A stretch of DNA of 48,506 nucleotides from UBA7985 sp965661545 (GCA_965661545.1 CBFIEF010000021.1:1-48506), one strand, 5' to 3'; shown: positions 32,842-42,326, counted from the first letter of the stretch. The notes: generated from the sequence alone by a model not told the origin. Program-made: numbers and translations.

Positions 32842-34890
32842 GTGGGAATTATTGCCAAAAAAGAGTCGGTCCTTTTTCAAGGAACCGAGCAAAGGTCGAA
32901 CAAAACGGCAAAACACCATCAGTCAGCCAGTCGAAAAGCCTTGCCGCTTGGAACAGCTTTCGCGTCCGTTGCCGGCCTCTTGGCTGCGGCCGCAGTCGAT
33001 GGCAACCCTCTTGTCTTCACTCCGGACGAATACGCCGTCGGCAATGCAGGGCAGTCTGACCAATACGTTGATGTTCAGTTGCCGGATGGAACGGTGGTGC
33101 GATTGCCGGCCGGTCAATACGTCATCTCCCCTGAAGGCCTGCTGGTCCCGCTGGTCAACGGAACGGACGATTTCGATGGCGATGGCTTAGCGGACGCCCA
33201 AGAAGACGCCAACGGCAATGGAAATTGGTTCGATGATGATTCAGACGGCGACTTTGTTCCCGACTTTCTCGATTCACTAACGCCTCCTAGCGATACAAAC
33301 GGTGACGGAATCTCTGACGCTCTGGAAGATGTCGACGGTGACGCTTCCGTCCTTAACGACGACACAGATGGCGACAATATTCCCAACTATGCCGATTCGG
33401 AGAAATTGGTCCCCGCCAGCAGCTATGCCAGCCTAGCGGACTATGTCCTGCCTGCGGTGGCTGATGCAGGCTTCAGCTGGGGCAACTATTGGACACTCGG
33501 TACGCTCTCGTTCGCGGCAGGCAGTACGAGTTTGTTGGTGGTTAATGCCATCACACTCCCCCGGTTTGATGCCCAAGCTCCAACATACATCAGCGAGGGT
33601 TCAGATGTTGGTGTGGGTCCGGATGAAACGACTGGAGCAACGGTCGGCGCGGTTCTGGACATCGACGCGTATGCTCCCGGTTCCGGGGTTGCTGATGCTG
33701 GGATCGCGTACGCGATTGAAGGCGGCAACCTGAATGGTGCATTTGCCATCGACGAGGCTGGCTTGATCACAATTGCCAACCCCTATGTCATCGATTTTGA
33801 AACAACGACGACCTATTATCTTTCGGTTCGCGCAACGGATTCAGCTGGGCGCTCGAACACGATCACGGTGGAAGTCAATGTTGAAGATGTTGCTGACACA
33901 ACGCCGACAGGTCCGGGAATTGTCCCCTCAACGATCACAGAGGACGATATCGTCCCCCAAACGAGCATCAATCTTGGTCCGATCCTGGCGGGTCAAAAGT
34001 GGGAGTTATCGACGGCGGCGCTGAATGCGGGATACTCCTTGGACGCCAGCGGTAGCTTGTCCCTCGGTACAATCGATCTCGAAAATTTGCCGAGTGGGCT
34101 CACTTCATCAGGTGGCGGCACGTCCGCTAGTGGATCGGCGACTCTTACTCTTCCGATTACTGCAACCTCGCTCACGGGCGAGACAACGACGGACAATTAC
34201 ACGGTCATCGTAAACGGTGACGTGGATGAGGATCCCTATTATATCGGTCCAGCCCCAACACTATCATTACCGGAGAATGAGGCCGGGTCACCGACGCCTT
34301 ACGCCGTTGGTTCAGTCGCGGGTACTTTCGATGACGGCGAATATACGCCGTCTGCAACCATCTCCTATACCATGACGGGGCCAGCTGGTTTCTCCATCGC
34401 TACTGACGGCAGCATTACCTACTTTGATAGTTTGGGCGTGGGTTACGATTACGAAACAAGCACAGGTTCGGTTTCGCTAACGGTCACAGCTGACGATGGC
34501 GATCAAACAACCGACAAAATATTTTGGGTTTCGATCAGGGATGAAGTCCCTGCTGTAGACGATGGCGCGCCAACATCCGTCCCTACGCAGAGTTCACCTG
34601 AAAGCGTTAATGTGGATACTACCACCCATTGGAGCACAATCTTCGATCTGGCGATGACCGAAGGGACCAACGATAATGACGACGCGGGCATCACGTACAG
34701 CATAACCAGCGGTATGAATTCTGATGGTGCCAAGTTTGGCATCACCGATGACGGCGAAATCTACCTAGAATGTTTGCCTGATACCGATCCGCCAAACGGA
34801 TCCCTTTACCCTTATGAAGTGGTGGTAGAGGGCCTGGAAACCGGTGGCGATGCAACGATAACGCAAAGCGTTTGGATCGACTTGGAGTAA
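32842..34890 (+). CDS. Calcium-binding cadherin-like surface or secreted protein
   Basis: Acidic protein of about 682 residues. An N-terminal basic stretch and a hydrophobic segment (about 35-55, GTAFASVAGLLAAAA) suggest a non-classical anchor or export signal. Next come DxDxDG-type calcium sites (about 108-188: DFDGDGLADAQ, DSDGDFVPD, DTNGDGISDAL, DTDGDNIPNYAD) of the thrombospondin type-3 kind. Then follow at least three beta-sandwich, cadherin-like modules, with elements such as AFAIDEAGLITI, DFETTTTYYLSVRATD and FSIATDGSITYF. There are no RTX nonapeptides and no sorting signal that I recognise. The start is uncertain: GTG at 32842 has GGGG six bases upstream; a TTG lies at 32830. A likely adhesin or matrix protein. 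Confidence 0.7.
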   Translation: MGIIAKKESVLFQGTEQRSNKTAKHHQSASRKALPLGTAFASVAGLLAAAAVDGNPLVFTPDEYAVGNAGQSDQYVDVQLPDGTVVRLPAGQYVISPEGLLVPLVNGTDDFDGDGLADAQEDANGNGNWFDDDSDGDFVPDFLDSLTPPSDTNGDGISDALEDVDGDASVLNDDTDGDNIPNYADSEKLVPASSYASLADYVLPAVADAGFSWGNYWTLGTLSFAAGSTSLLVVNAITLPRFDAQAPTYISEGSDVGVGPDETTGATVGAVLDIDAYAPGSGVADAGIAYAIEGGNLNGAFAIDEAGLITIANPYVIDFETTTTYYLSVRATDSAGRSNTITVEVNVEDVADTTPTGPGIVPSTITEDDIVPQTSINLGPILAGQKWELSTAALNAGYSLDASGSLSLGTIDLENLPSGLTSSGGGTSASGSATLTLPITATSLTGETTTDNYTVIVNGDVDEDPYYIGPAPTLSLPENEAGSPTPYAVGSVAGTFDDGEYTPSATISYTMTGPAGFSIATDGSITYFDSLGVGYDYETSTGSVSLTVTADDGDQTTDKIFWVSIRDEVPAVDDGAPTSVPTQSSPESVNVDTTTHWSTIFDLAMTEGTNDNDDAGITYSITSGMNSDGAKFGITDDGEIYLECLPDTDPPNGSLYPYEVVVEGLETGGDATITQSVWIDLE

Positions 34891-34950
34891 GTCTCGGCTC
34901 GCTTAGGCAAGTCTAAGGGGCTTCATCAGTGATCTTGGGCCATGAACAGT

Positions 34951-35631
34951 TCATAGTTCGAGAGGAGCTTCTTGGGCTCTTGCCGCCTCTGCACTGAGCT
35001 TGACAAAGTGGGCATTTGCTCCGGCTTCGGCGATGCACACCTCGATCGGCTGACCTCTTTCAAAGGCGACGGCAACGCCATCGTCGATCGCGATGGTCGC
35101 GGGCATGGTCTTGGTCGTAACAGCGTGATGCAAGGCGGTCCGGCGAGGCGTTTCGCTGGAGTAATGCGGGCAGGCCCCCATGCTGATCAGCCCTAAACCG
35201 GCCAAAGGGCGCATGGGCCCCGCTCTCGAGTTGAACAGAAATTGATCAAACCAGCAGACAGCACCAGCGCTTGTCCCCGCCAGCACCACGCCAGACTGAT
35301 AAGCTTTGACCAACGCTAAGTCCCACCCTTGAGTGCGCCACTGAGCCACCATTTGTTCAGTATCGCCGCCACCAACATAAACCAAGTCAACATCGGCGAG
35401 CGCAGCGCTCAAGTTACTAGAGGAGAGCGTCATCGGCAGGTGAATACACGCCGACGTTCGGCCAGCAAAACACGACTTGAAGCGTTCGATTTTGACCGGC
35501 TCATCATCGCTGGCTGTGCCGATATAGGCGACACGAGGCCACGACTTTTCTACATGCGAGAGGCAGAAGTCATCGAGCTCTGGAAACGTCTCGTGCGTAA
35601 ATCCTCCACCGCCAATAGCAATAATTTTCAT
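34951..35631 (-). CDS. Peptidase E family protein (S51)
   Basis: Intracellular serine peptidase of 226 residues with the class-I glutamine-amidotransferase-like fold; family S51 members hydrolyse aspartyl dipeptides or cyanophycin-derived peptides. Seen are the N-terminal IIAIGGGGF strand-loop, YVGGGDTEQMV, the nucleophile S121 in LAGTSAGAVCWF and H156 in GACPHYSSE. The ATG ending at 35631 is chosen because the recognisable domain starts there; 35 further in-frame residues upstream are not conserved-looking. Convergent with the cadherin-like gene and divergent from the peptide-type ABC operon, with which it may share substrates. Confidence 0.83.
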   Translation of the reverse strand: MKIIAIGGGGFTHETFPELDDFCLSHVEKSWPRVAYIGTASDDEPVKIERFKSCFAGRTSACIHLPMTLSSSNLSAALADVDLVYVGGGDTEQMVAQWRTQGWDLALVKAYQSGVVLAGTSAGAVCWFDQFLFNSRAGPMRPLAGLGLISMGACPHYSSETPRRTALHHAVTTKTMPATIAIDDGVAVAFERGQPIEVCIAEAGANAHFVKLSAEAARAQEAPLEL

Positions 35632-35852
35632 TGTTTCCCAAATCCTTAATATCCGTTTTGTTAATGGACATCGCAAGAAACTGTATTTGTGCAATATCGG
35701 GCAAAAGCCAAGACTACCGTTGGAGGATTCCATCAATACTGACTGCGGACCAATACCATAAAGCAGACCATGCAGGTTAGGTTCACATCCAGCTTTGGAG
35801 TGGAAAAATCAAGCGATGCAATATTTCGCGTTGTTCTAACGGAGGAAGAACT

Positions 35853-37331
35853 ATGAAAAAGTTACTAACCGCAGCTGCGGCATCAGTGATGCTCGCCGGT
35901 ATGGCAACTGCAGAACCTTCTGGCACGTTCCGGCAAGCGCACGAACTCGGCTTTGGAGCACAATCCAGTCTCGATCCTATCTCATCAGGCCGTGTTTTTC
36001 AGATTACTGAGAAAATCATGAACCGCCTTGTGCGGCCTGGTTTGGACGGCAAGCCACAGGCTGATCTGGCGACCAGCTGGGGCGCCAACGATGATGCAAC
36101 AGTTTGGACATTTCAACTGCGCGATGGCGTGAAATTCCACGATGGCAGCACGTTTGAAGCGGCTGACGTTGTCTACTCGCTCAACCGCGTTCTGGATCCG
36201 GACAGTGATAGCCCCGCACGCTCAGCGGTGAAGATGATCACCAGCGTTGAAGCGCTGGACGACATGACTGTCCAGATTACCCTCAACACGCCTTTCGCCG
36301 ACATGCCGCTGCAGTTGATGGACTATCGTCTGCGGATACTGAATGAAGGCTCTGGTGATGACATCGCGACCTCTGGCAACGGCACGGGGCCGTTCATGGT
36401 TGAGAACTTTGACGCAGAAGGCACGACCGTTTTGGTTGCTAACCCTGATTACTGGGAAGGCGCACCCGGTGTGGCGCGGATGGAAGTCATCGGTATCGCC
36501 GACGGTCAGGCGCGCTTGCAGGCCCTGCTTGGTGGTCAGATTGATATGGAGCGCGGCATCACCGCACAGCAGCAGGTGATGCTGACCAGTTCCAATAAGT
36601 TTGACGTGCAGGTTATTCCAACCGGCAACTGGCGTGGGCTTGTATTCCGCACCGATGTTGAGCCTTTCAGCGACGTTCGTGTGCGCAAGGCTGTTCGGAT
36701 GGCCGCTGATCGTGAAGAGCTGGTTAAGCTGGTCCTCGGTGGTCAGGGTGTCGTTGCTTGTGACGCACCTGTTGAGCCGAACGACCAGTATCGCGCAGAC
36801 ATCTCCTGCCCACAGGATATCGAAGGTGCCAAAGCACTTCTGGCTGAAGCAGGTTACGCAGATGGTATCGACATCGATGTCCACGTTTCTACCCTCGAGT
36901 CCACGTGGCCCACACTGGCTGTGGCGTACCAGGAGCAGGCCGCGGCTGCTGGCATTCGCGTCAACGTCGTTCAGACCCCAACCGATGGTTACTGGTCTGA
37001 AGTTTGGATGAAGAAAGATATTGCTGCGACACGTTGGAACGAGCGTCCAGCCGATCAGGCCTTGCATGAAATCTATCTCTCAACCGCCCGCTGGAATGAG
37101 AGTTACTTCAAAGATGAGTCCTTCGATTCCTTACTTGGCGAGGCTCGTCGGGAGCTTGATTTTGATGCCCGCAATGCGATCTACCAAGCGGCTCAGGAAT
37201 ACCTCTGGGAGAACGGAGGGACACTTATTCCTTACACCGTGACGAAGTTGATTGGCGTATCCTCCCGCGTTGACAACCTTGATGCAGTCAAGAACGACGC
37301 TGTGCGTTGGCACTTGATCACCGTCGATTGA
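35853..37331 (+). CDS. ABC transporter substrate-binding protein, family 5 (DppA/OppA-like)
   Basis: Periplasmic receptor of 492 residues. A Sec signal peptide (MKKLLTAAAASVMLAGMATA) is followed by the SBP_bac_5 fold: LDPISSGRVFQ, LATSWGANDDATVWTFQLRDGVKFHDG (the family signature) and VVYSLNRVLDP. Family 5 takes dipeptides, oligopeptides, nickel, sugars or opines, so the ligand is open; the downstream dehydrogenase suggests a small hydroxy- or amino-acid-like compound. It has a strong ribosome-binding site (GGAGGAAG) and heads the operon. Confidence 0.9.
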   Translation: MKKLLTAAAASVMLAGMATAEPSGTFRQAHELGFGAQSSLDPISSGRVFQITEKIMNRLVRPGLDGKPQADLATSWGANDDATVWTFQLRDGVKFHDGSTFEAADVVYSLNRVLDPDSDSPARSAVKMITSVEALDDMTVQITLNTPFADMPLQLMDYRLRILNEGSGDDIATSGNGTGPFMVENFDAEGTTVLVANPDYWEGAPGVARMEVIGIADGQARLQALLGGQIDMERGITAQQQVMLTSSNKFDVQVIPTGNWRGLVFRTDVEPFSDVRVRKAVRMAADREELVKLVLGGQGVVACDAPVEPNDQYRADISCPQDIEGAKALLAEAGYADGIDIDVHVSTLESTWPTLAVAYQEQAAAAGIRVNVVQTPTDGYWSEVWMKKDIAATRWNERPADQALHEIYLSTARWNESYFKDESFDSLLGEARRELDFDARNAIYQAAQEYLWENGGTLIPYTVTKLIGVSSRVDNLDAVKNDAVRWHLITVD

Positions 37332-37338
37332 TCGTTTT

Positions 37339-37374
37339 GAAATGGGGTGCTGACTTGCTTCAGCGCCCCATTTC
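37339..37374 (+). terminator. Stable hairpin between SBP and permease genes
   Basis: GAAATGGGGTGCTGA (37339-37353) pairs over 15 positions, one of them G-U, with TCAGCGCCCCATTTC (37360-37374) around a 6-nt loop. It lies eight bases after the SBP stop. It is followed only by ATTTT, so it probably acts as an attenuator or 3'-end protector that raises SBP relative to permease expression. Confidence 0.75.
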
Positions 37375-37412
37375 ACCCCTATTTTGATCGCTTCCCAAAA
37401 GGTAACACCCCC

Positions 37413-38372
37413 ATGCTTCGCATGCTGCTTAGACGTCTGGCTCTTGGTGCAATTACCGTCGCGATCGTTTCCATCATTATTTTCTCTGGCGTTGAGTTGC
37501 TGCCTGGCGATGCCTGTACCGCTTTCCTTGAGCGAGAGGCCAAGGGTAAGCTGCTGGAAAATTGTCGAGAAGCGCAGGGGCTGAACCGCGGCCCCATCGA
37601 GCGCTATCTGGATTGGGCAATCAGCGCTGTTCAGGGTGATTTAGGTGTTTCTGCCAATGGGCAGAAAAGCATCACCGAGCTCGTCGGGAACCGTCTAAAA
37701 AATTCTCTGTTGCTTGCCGCCAGTTCCCTTGCCTTGGGCGTTCCATTGGCGATTTTCCTCGGCGTGATTACGGGTTTGTGGCGTGACCGTCCTATCGATC
37801 TGACTCTTTCTACGCTGGCCATCTTCGCCATGACCATTCCGGAATTCGTGTCCGCAACCGTGTTGATTCTCGTCTTTTCCGTATGGCTCGGATGGTTGCC
37901 GGGGATTGTCCTGACCCCTGCGCACGCGCCCGCGATCGAATTTTTCCCCGAGATTCTGCTGCCCGTTATCGTTCTGACAATGGTCATGACGGCGCACATT
38001 CTGCGCATGGTGAGGTCTTCGGTCATCGAAGTAATGGCGGGGGATTACGTGCAAATGGCAACGCTGAAGGGTGTGCCTTACTGGCGTATAGTGTTCCGCC
38101 ATGCGCTGCCCAATGCCTTGTTGCCGGCCATCAATGTCGTGGCGCTAACTGTTGCTTGGTTGCTCGGCGGTGTCGTTGTGATTGAGGTGGTGTTTAATTA
38201 CCCGGGCTTGGGCCGCATGATCATCGACAGCATTTCCGATCGTGATTTGCCGGTCGTTCAAGCCATCGCGCTGATTGTGGCGACAGTCTACGTCGGGGTG
38301 AATCTATCTGCTGACCTATTGACCATGTTTGCCAATCCACGCTTGCGAACCCTGTACATGAGGCGGAAATGA
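37413..38372 (+). CDS. ABC transporter permease, DppB/OppB type
   Basis: Inner-membrane subunit of 319 residues with six helices. Typical features are the N-terminal helix and GVELLPGD (normally a PGDP-like turn), the periplasmic loop with a short helix, and the BPD_transp_1 domain with the EAA-loop sequence VEVMAGDYVQMATLKGVPYWRIVFRHALPNALLP-like region near 210-245 that contacts the ATPase. The ATG at 37413 is preferred; the longer frame to 37347 would run through the terminal part of the upstream hairpin. Confidence 0.88.
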   Translation: MLRMLLRRLALGAITVAIVSIIIFSGVELLPGDACTAFLEREAKGKLLENCREAQGLNRGPIERYLDWAISAVQGDLGVSANGQKSITELVGNRLKNSLLLAASSLALGVPLAIFLGVITGLWRDRPIDLTLSTLAIFAMTIPEFVSATVLILVFSVWLGWLPGIVLTPAHAPAIEFFPEILLPVIVLTMVMTAHILRMVRSSVIEVMAGDYVQMATLKGVPYWRIVFRHALPNALLPAINVVALTVAWLLGGVVVIEVVFNYPGLGRMIIDSISDRDLPVVQAIALIVATVYVGVNLSADLLTMFANPRLRTLYMRRK

Positions 38373-39256
38373 CTATTACTGCCGGTTCGAGAACCCAAAA
38401 CCGCTTCACGCCAATCGTGCAGGTACTGCGCGATGTTGTTGTTCGGCCATCGGGCGCTATCGGCCTGACGCTGGTTTGCCTGCATCTAATCCTTGCCCTG
38501 ATCAGCCCGATGATTGTCGCCTATGACTACAAGGCTACCAACTCGTCCATGATGCTCACCGGCCCGGACGCTGCCCATTGGCTGGGCACCGACCATCTGG
38601 GGCGTGATGTCTTTACACGGGTTTTGCTGGGAGGGCGCGAAGCGCTCTTGGTGACGGGCGTCGCTACGCCCATTGCCGTAACCTGGGGCGGTTTTCTCGG
38701 TATCCTCTTTGGTCTTGTCGGGGGGCGGATTGATGAGGTGCTGATGCGCTTTGTTGATGCGTTTCTGTCGCTGCCTTGGATCCTGAAAATGCTGGTGCTG
38801 ATCGTGACCTTTGGCACCGGCGTCGAAGTCTTGATTCCCACACTGGCGTTTTTCTATGGAATACCGGTCATCCGCATCGCTCGTGCTGCCACCCACGATG
38901 TAATTGCGCGCGATTTTGTTTCCGCCGCGCGTGCCCGGGGCCATGGTCGCATGACCATAATTTGGCGTGAACTGCTGCCCAATGTGCTGGATACCTTGAT
39001 GGTTGAGGGCGCTATGCGTTGGTCTTGGATGTTGCTGGCCTTTTCCTCGCTGTCCTTTCTCGGGTTTGGCGTTTCGCCGCCAACACCCGATTGGGGGTTG
39101 ATGATTGCCGATGCGCGGGGGTTCATGTCCTTTGCGCCGTGGGGCGTTCTTGGACCCGTTATCGCGCTGTCCTCGCTGATCATTGGGATCAACCTGACGG
39201 CTGACGCGCTAGCCAAGGCCCTGGGAATTGATCGAGCGCAGAAGGCACCCGTATGA
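38369..39256 (+). CDS. ABC transporter permease, DppC/OppC type
   Basis: Second permease, 295 residues. An N-terminal OppC_N helix (about 32-55) is followed by HWLGTDHLGRDVFTRVLLGGREALLV, the family hallmark, then the BPD_transp_1 domain with DFVSAARARGHGRMTIIWRELLPNV as EAA loop and FLGFGVSPPTPDWGLMI near the end. It starts within the stop of the previous gene (ATGA) and overlaps the next in the same way, so all transporter subunits are translationally coupled. Confidence 0.9.
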   Translation: MTITAGSRTQNRFTPIVQVLRDVVVRPSGAIGLTLVCLHLILALISPMIVAYDYKATNSSMMLTGPDAAHWLGTDHLGRDVFTRVLLGGREALLVTGVATPIAVTWGGFLGILFGLVGGRIDEVLMRFVDAFLSLPWILKMLVLIVTFGTGVEVLIPTLAFFYGIPVIRIARAATHDVIARDFVSAARARGHGRMTIIWRELLPNVLDTLMVEGAMRWSWMLLAFSSLSFLGFGVSPPTPDWGLMIADARGFMSFAPWGVLGPVIALSSLIIGINLTADALAKALGIDRAQKAPV

Positions 39257-41289
39257 CCAATACCGTGATTGATATAAAAGACATCACCGTCGGGTTCAGC
39301 GGTAAATCTGGTGCCATCTTGCCTGTCCTTCGGAACGTCGATCTGGCGGTCGCTCAGGGTGAAAGCATTGGAATTGTCGGTGAAAGTGGTTCAGGAAAGT
39401 CCACATTGGCACTGGCCGCGATGGGGTATCTCAAGCGGGGGTTACGCTTGCTGAACGGGTCGGTGTCGTTTCGCGGCGAGGACATGTTCGAACAATCCCG
39501 GCCCGGTCTTGAAAAAATACGAGGCGGTGAGCTTGCCTTGATACCGCAAAACTCCGGCCAATCCCTGACCCCGACATTGCGGATTGGCGCACAGATCATC
39601 GAGGCCTTGCGCCTCCATTCGGCCCTGTCACCCGCAGACTATCAAGCCAAGGCTGTCGAATTGCTGGGGCAAGTTAGGTTGCCCGAGCCGGAGACCATCA
39701 TGGCGCGTTTCCCGCATGAGCTTTCCGGAGGGCAGCAGCAGCGCGCAGCCATCGCCATGGCATTGGCAGGGGAGCCCCATACTCTGCTGCTAGACGAGCC
39801 AACAACGGGCCTCGACGTCACCACCCAAGCCCACATCTTAGAGCTGCTTCGCGATATCGCGCAGGAGCGCAGCATGGCAATGGTTTATGTCAGCCACGAT
39901 CTTGGTGCGATTGCGCGGGTTTGTGACCGCGTGATTGTCATGTACGCCGGGGAAGTGGTGCTTGATGGTACGACGCGACAGGTTCTGAAGTCTCCTGTGC
40001 ATCCCTACGCTCGTGGCTTGCTCGCCTCTATTCCACGACTGGCGGATCAGCATCTGCCCGTCGCGCTTGACGGTCGCCCCCCGGCGCCGGGCGGCGCGGG
40101 TCAAGGATGTTCCTTCGTCGATCGCTGTGCTTTGGCAAAGGAGCGCTGCCACGTTGAGCGACCCGAGCTGAGCCAAGTGGACAGCGGCGAGCTTGTCCGC
40201 TGCTTCTACTCTGAGGAAGCGCAGGCGCTTTCGCTGGTTGGGGCTGGCGGAGTGCCGGTTGAAGTGAAGTCAGACGCTCCGCCTGCTTTGACACTCGGAG
40301 ATTTATCGATCAGCTACCATTCTCCAGGTCTTTTCGACAGGTTCCTCGGGCGCCAGAGCATCCACGTGGCAACGGTTGATGACATCGATATTACGGTAGG
40401 CCGCGGTGAGACTTTGGGCTTGGTGGGGGAGAGCGGTTCTGGGAAGTCTACGATCCTGAAATCTATCGCTGGCTTATTGCCGCCAGCGGATGGGTCCATC
40501 GAAATGGCGGAAGGCGAAGCGCTTGCGCCTGCGGTCGAAAACAGAAGTCCCGACCATCTGCGCCGCGTGCAGCTCATTTTCCAAAATCCGGATGACAGCC
40601 TTAATCCACGGCACACAGTTGCAGAGATCCTGGCGCAGCCATTGAAGCTATATTTTGGCCTCTCAGGAGCGGAGCTGAACACCCGCAGCGCTGAGATTCT
40701 GGACCGTGTGCGATTGGGCGTGCACTACCTCGACCGCCTGCCAAGTCAGCTTTCCGGGGGTGAAAAGCAGCGCGTGGCCATCGCGCGTGCCTTTGCTGCT
40801 GACCCTGAGGTCGTGCTGTGTGATGAGGTAACGTCGGCGCTGGATGTGTCAGTTCAAGCCGCCGTCCTCGACTTGCTGAATGCGCTCAAGGAACGGCAGG
40901 GGACAACCTATGTCTTCGTGAGCCATGATCTTGCGGTGGTTAAAGCCCTGTCGGACCGGGTGGCGGTCCTGTACCAGGGCCGATTGTGTGAAATTGGACC
41001 CTCAGAGCAGGTCTATGCCACACCGTCACACCCCTACTCAGAAGTGCTGCTGGGGGCTGTTCTAGAGCCTGACCCCGATGTTGCTCCTAACCTTGCCACT
41101 GATGATGTCGTCGAATCTTCACCTCCGGCTCAAGGGTGTCCGTTCCAACGGCGTTGCCCTCGTAAAATTGGCCAGATTTGCGATACGGATACTCCCCCGT
41201 GGCAGGAAACCACCAACGGTCATGCGATCCGCTGTCACCATGGCATCGACGAACTGATGCGACTTCAAGCGGAGGACGGTTCGGCGTGA
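39253..41289 (+). CDS. Fused ABC ATPase (DppD-DppF type)
   Basis: Single 678-residue protein with both nucleotide-binding domains of a peptide-type importer, usually two polypeptides. NBD1 (about 1-260) has Walker A GESGSGKST, signature LSGGQQQRA, Walker B LLLDEPTTGLD and HD in VSHDLG. It is followed by an oligopeptide/dipeptide C-terminal motif with cysteines (GCSFVDRCALAKERC). NBD2 (about 345-600) repeats GESGSGKST, LSGGEKQRV, VLCDEVTSALD and VSHDLA, again with a cysteine-rich tail (GCPFQRRC, GQICD) of the type that can hold an iron-sulfur cluster. Both ATPase halves look catalytically competent. Confidence 0.92.
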   Translation: MTNTVIDIKDITVGFSGKSGAILPVLRNVDLAVAQGESIGIVGESGSGKSTLALAAMGYLKRGLRLLNGSVSFRGEDMFEQSRPGLEKIRGGELALIPQNSGQSLTPTLRIGAQIIEALRLHSALSPADYQAKAVELLGQVRLPEPETIMARFPHELSGGQQQRAAIAMALAGEPHTLLLDEPTTGLDVTTQAHILELLRDIAQERSMAMVYVSHDLGAIARVCDRVIVMYAGEVVLDGTTRQVLKSPVHPYARGLLASIPRLADQHLPVALDGRPPAPGGAGQGCSFVDRCALAKERCHVERPELSQVDSGELVRCFYSEEAQALSLVGAGGVPVEVKSDAPPALTLGDLSISYHSPGLFDRFLGRQSIHVATVDDIDITVGRGETLGLVGESGSGKSTILKSIAGLLPPADGSIEMAEGEALAPAVENRSPDHLRRVQLIFQNPDDSLNPRHTVAEILAQPLKLYFGLSGAELNTRSAEILDRVRLGVHYLDRLPSQLSGGEKQRVAIARAFAADPEVVLCDEVTSALDVSVQAAVLDLLNALKERQGTTYVFVSHDLAVVKALSDRVAVLYQGRLCEIGPSEQVYATPSHPYSEVLLGAVLEPDPDVAPNLATDDVVESSPPAQGCPFQRRCPRKIGQICDTDTPPWQETTNGHAIRCHHGIDELMRLQAEDGSA

Positions 41290-42326
41290 GCGCTGACGGT
41301 AAACTCGAACCGGCAGGTGGCCGGGTTTCCGTTCCAGTCTCAGAGGTTCGAACGATCGGTTTGGCCGTTCTGAACCAAGCAGGGTGTAAGCCAGAAATCG
41401 CGCAAGAAGTTATCGATCACCTGATTGATGCCGACCTTTGCGGCGTAGAATCGCACGGCATTTTCCGAGCCAAACAATACGCGGATGAATATCGCCGGGG
41501 CTATCTCAATCCCCATGCCGACCCGCAAGTGGATGCGCCTCGAACCTCGACACTGCGCATCGATGGGCAGGGCGGAATTGGTATTGTGGCGATGGGGCGG
41601 GCTGTTGACGCAGGCGTTGAAGCGGCTCAGGCGCATGGTGTTGCGGCCATTGCTGTTGAAAACATCGGGCATACCGGGCGCCTTGGTGACTTTGGCGAAC
41701 GTGCAGCGAGAGCGGGATGTTTGTTCATCGCGTGTGGCGGTGGCGCTCGTCAAAACTGGCGTATGGTAGCTCCCTATGGGGGCAGTACCGGAAAGTTACC
41801 GACAAACCCGTGGTGTCTTGGCATTCCAGGTGGGGCACAGGGGCCGGTGGTGCTGGATTGTGCAACGGGACAGATTGCAGGTGGTTGGATCTATGCCGCG
41901 CGACAGTCTGATGCCCTGCTGCCCGAGGGGGCAATTATTGATGCTCAGGGTCGTCCCACCCGAAATCCTGCAGATTTTTTCGATGGAGGGGCAATTCTGC
42001 CCAAAGGCGGCGTTCTTGGGTACGGCTTGGCGACGATGGGGGAGTTGATCTGTGACGCCATGCTTGGTCCGGCTAAGGTTGAGTGCAACACCTTCATCTT
42101 AGTGGTGGACACAACGCGATATCGGGGTGCGCTGGCCTTGCAGGAGGCGGCGGAAGAGATCCTTGCTGACTTGCGCTCTTGCCCCCCGGCGCCGGGCTTT
42201 GACGCTGTTCAAGTCCCGGGCGAGCGAGAACAGCGGCGTAAAGCAGGCAGAGATCATATTGAGGTTCCAATCAGCATTTGGAACGGCCTACGGCACGCTG
42301 CCGCAGAAGCATCAGTCAAAGGGTAG
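41286..42326 (+). CDS. Ldh-family (malate/L-lactate/ureidoglycolate) dehydrogenase
   Basis: NAD(P)-dependent 2-hydroxyacid or imine reductase of 346 residues of the Ldh_2 family, which includes ureidoglycolate, sulfolactate and diketogulonate dehydrogenases and piperideine-2-carboxylate reductase. Seen are VESHGIFRAKQY with the catalytic His, the glycine-rich HTGRLGDFGERAA and the nucleotide-site segment PYGGSTGKLPTNPW. GTG at 41286 overlaps the ATPase stop (GTGA) and is chosen over the longer frame from 41178, which lies wholly inside the ATPase gene. It is the operon's only enzyme and should act on the imported compound. The 3' end overlaps the convergent DmdA-like gene by 15 bp. Confidence 0.85.
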   Translation: MSADGKLEPAGGRVSVPVSEVRTIGLAVLNQAGCKPEIAQEVIDHLIDADLCGVESHGIFRAKQYADEYRRGYLNPHADPQVDAPRTSTLRIDGQGGIGIVAMGRAVDAGVEAAQAHGVAAIAVENIGHTGRLGDFGERAARAGCLFIACGGGARQNWRMVAPYGGSTGKLPTNPWCLGIPGGAQGPVVLDCATGQIAGGWIYAARQSDALLPEGAIIDAQGRPTRNPADFFDGGAILPKGGVLGYGLATMGELICDAMLGPAKVECNTFILVVDTTRYRGALALQEAAEEILADLRSCPPAPGFDAVQVPGEREQRRKAGRDHIEVPISIWNGLRHAAAEASVKG

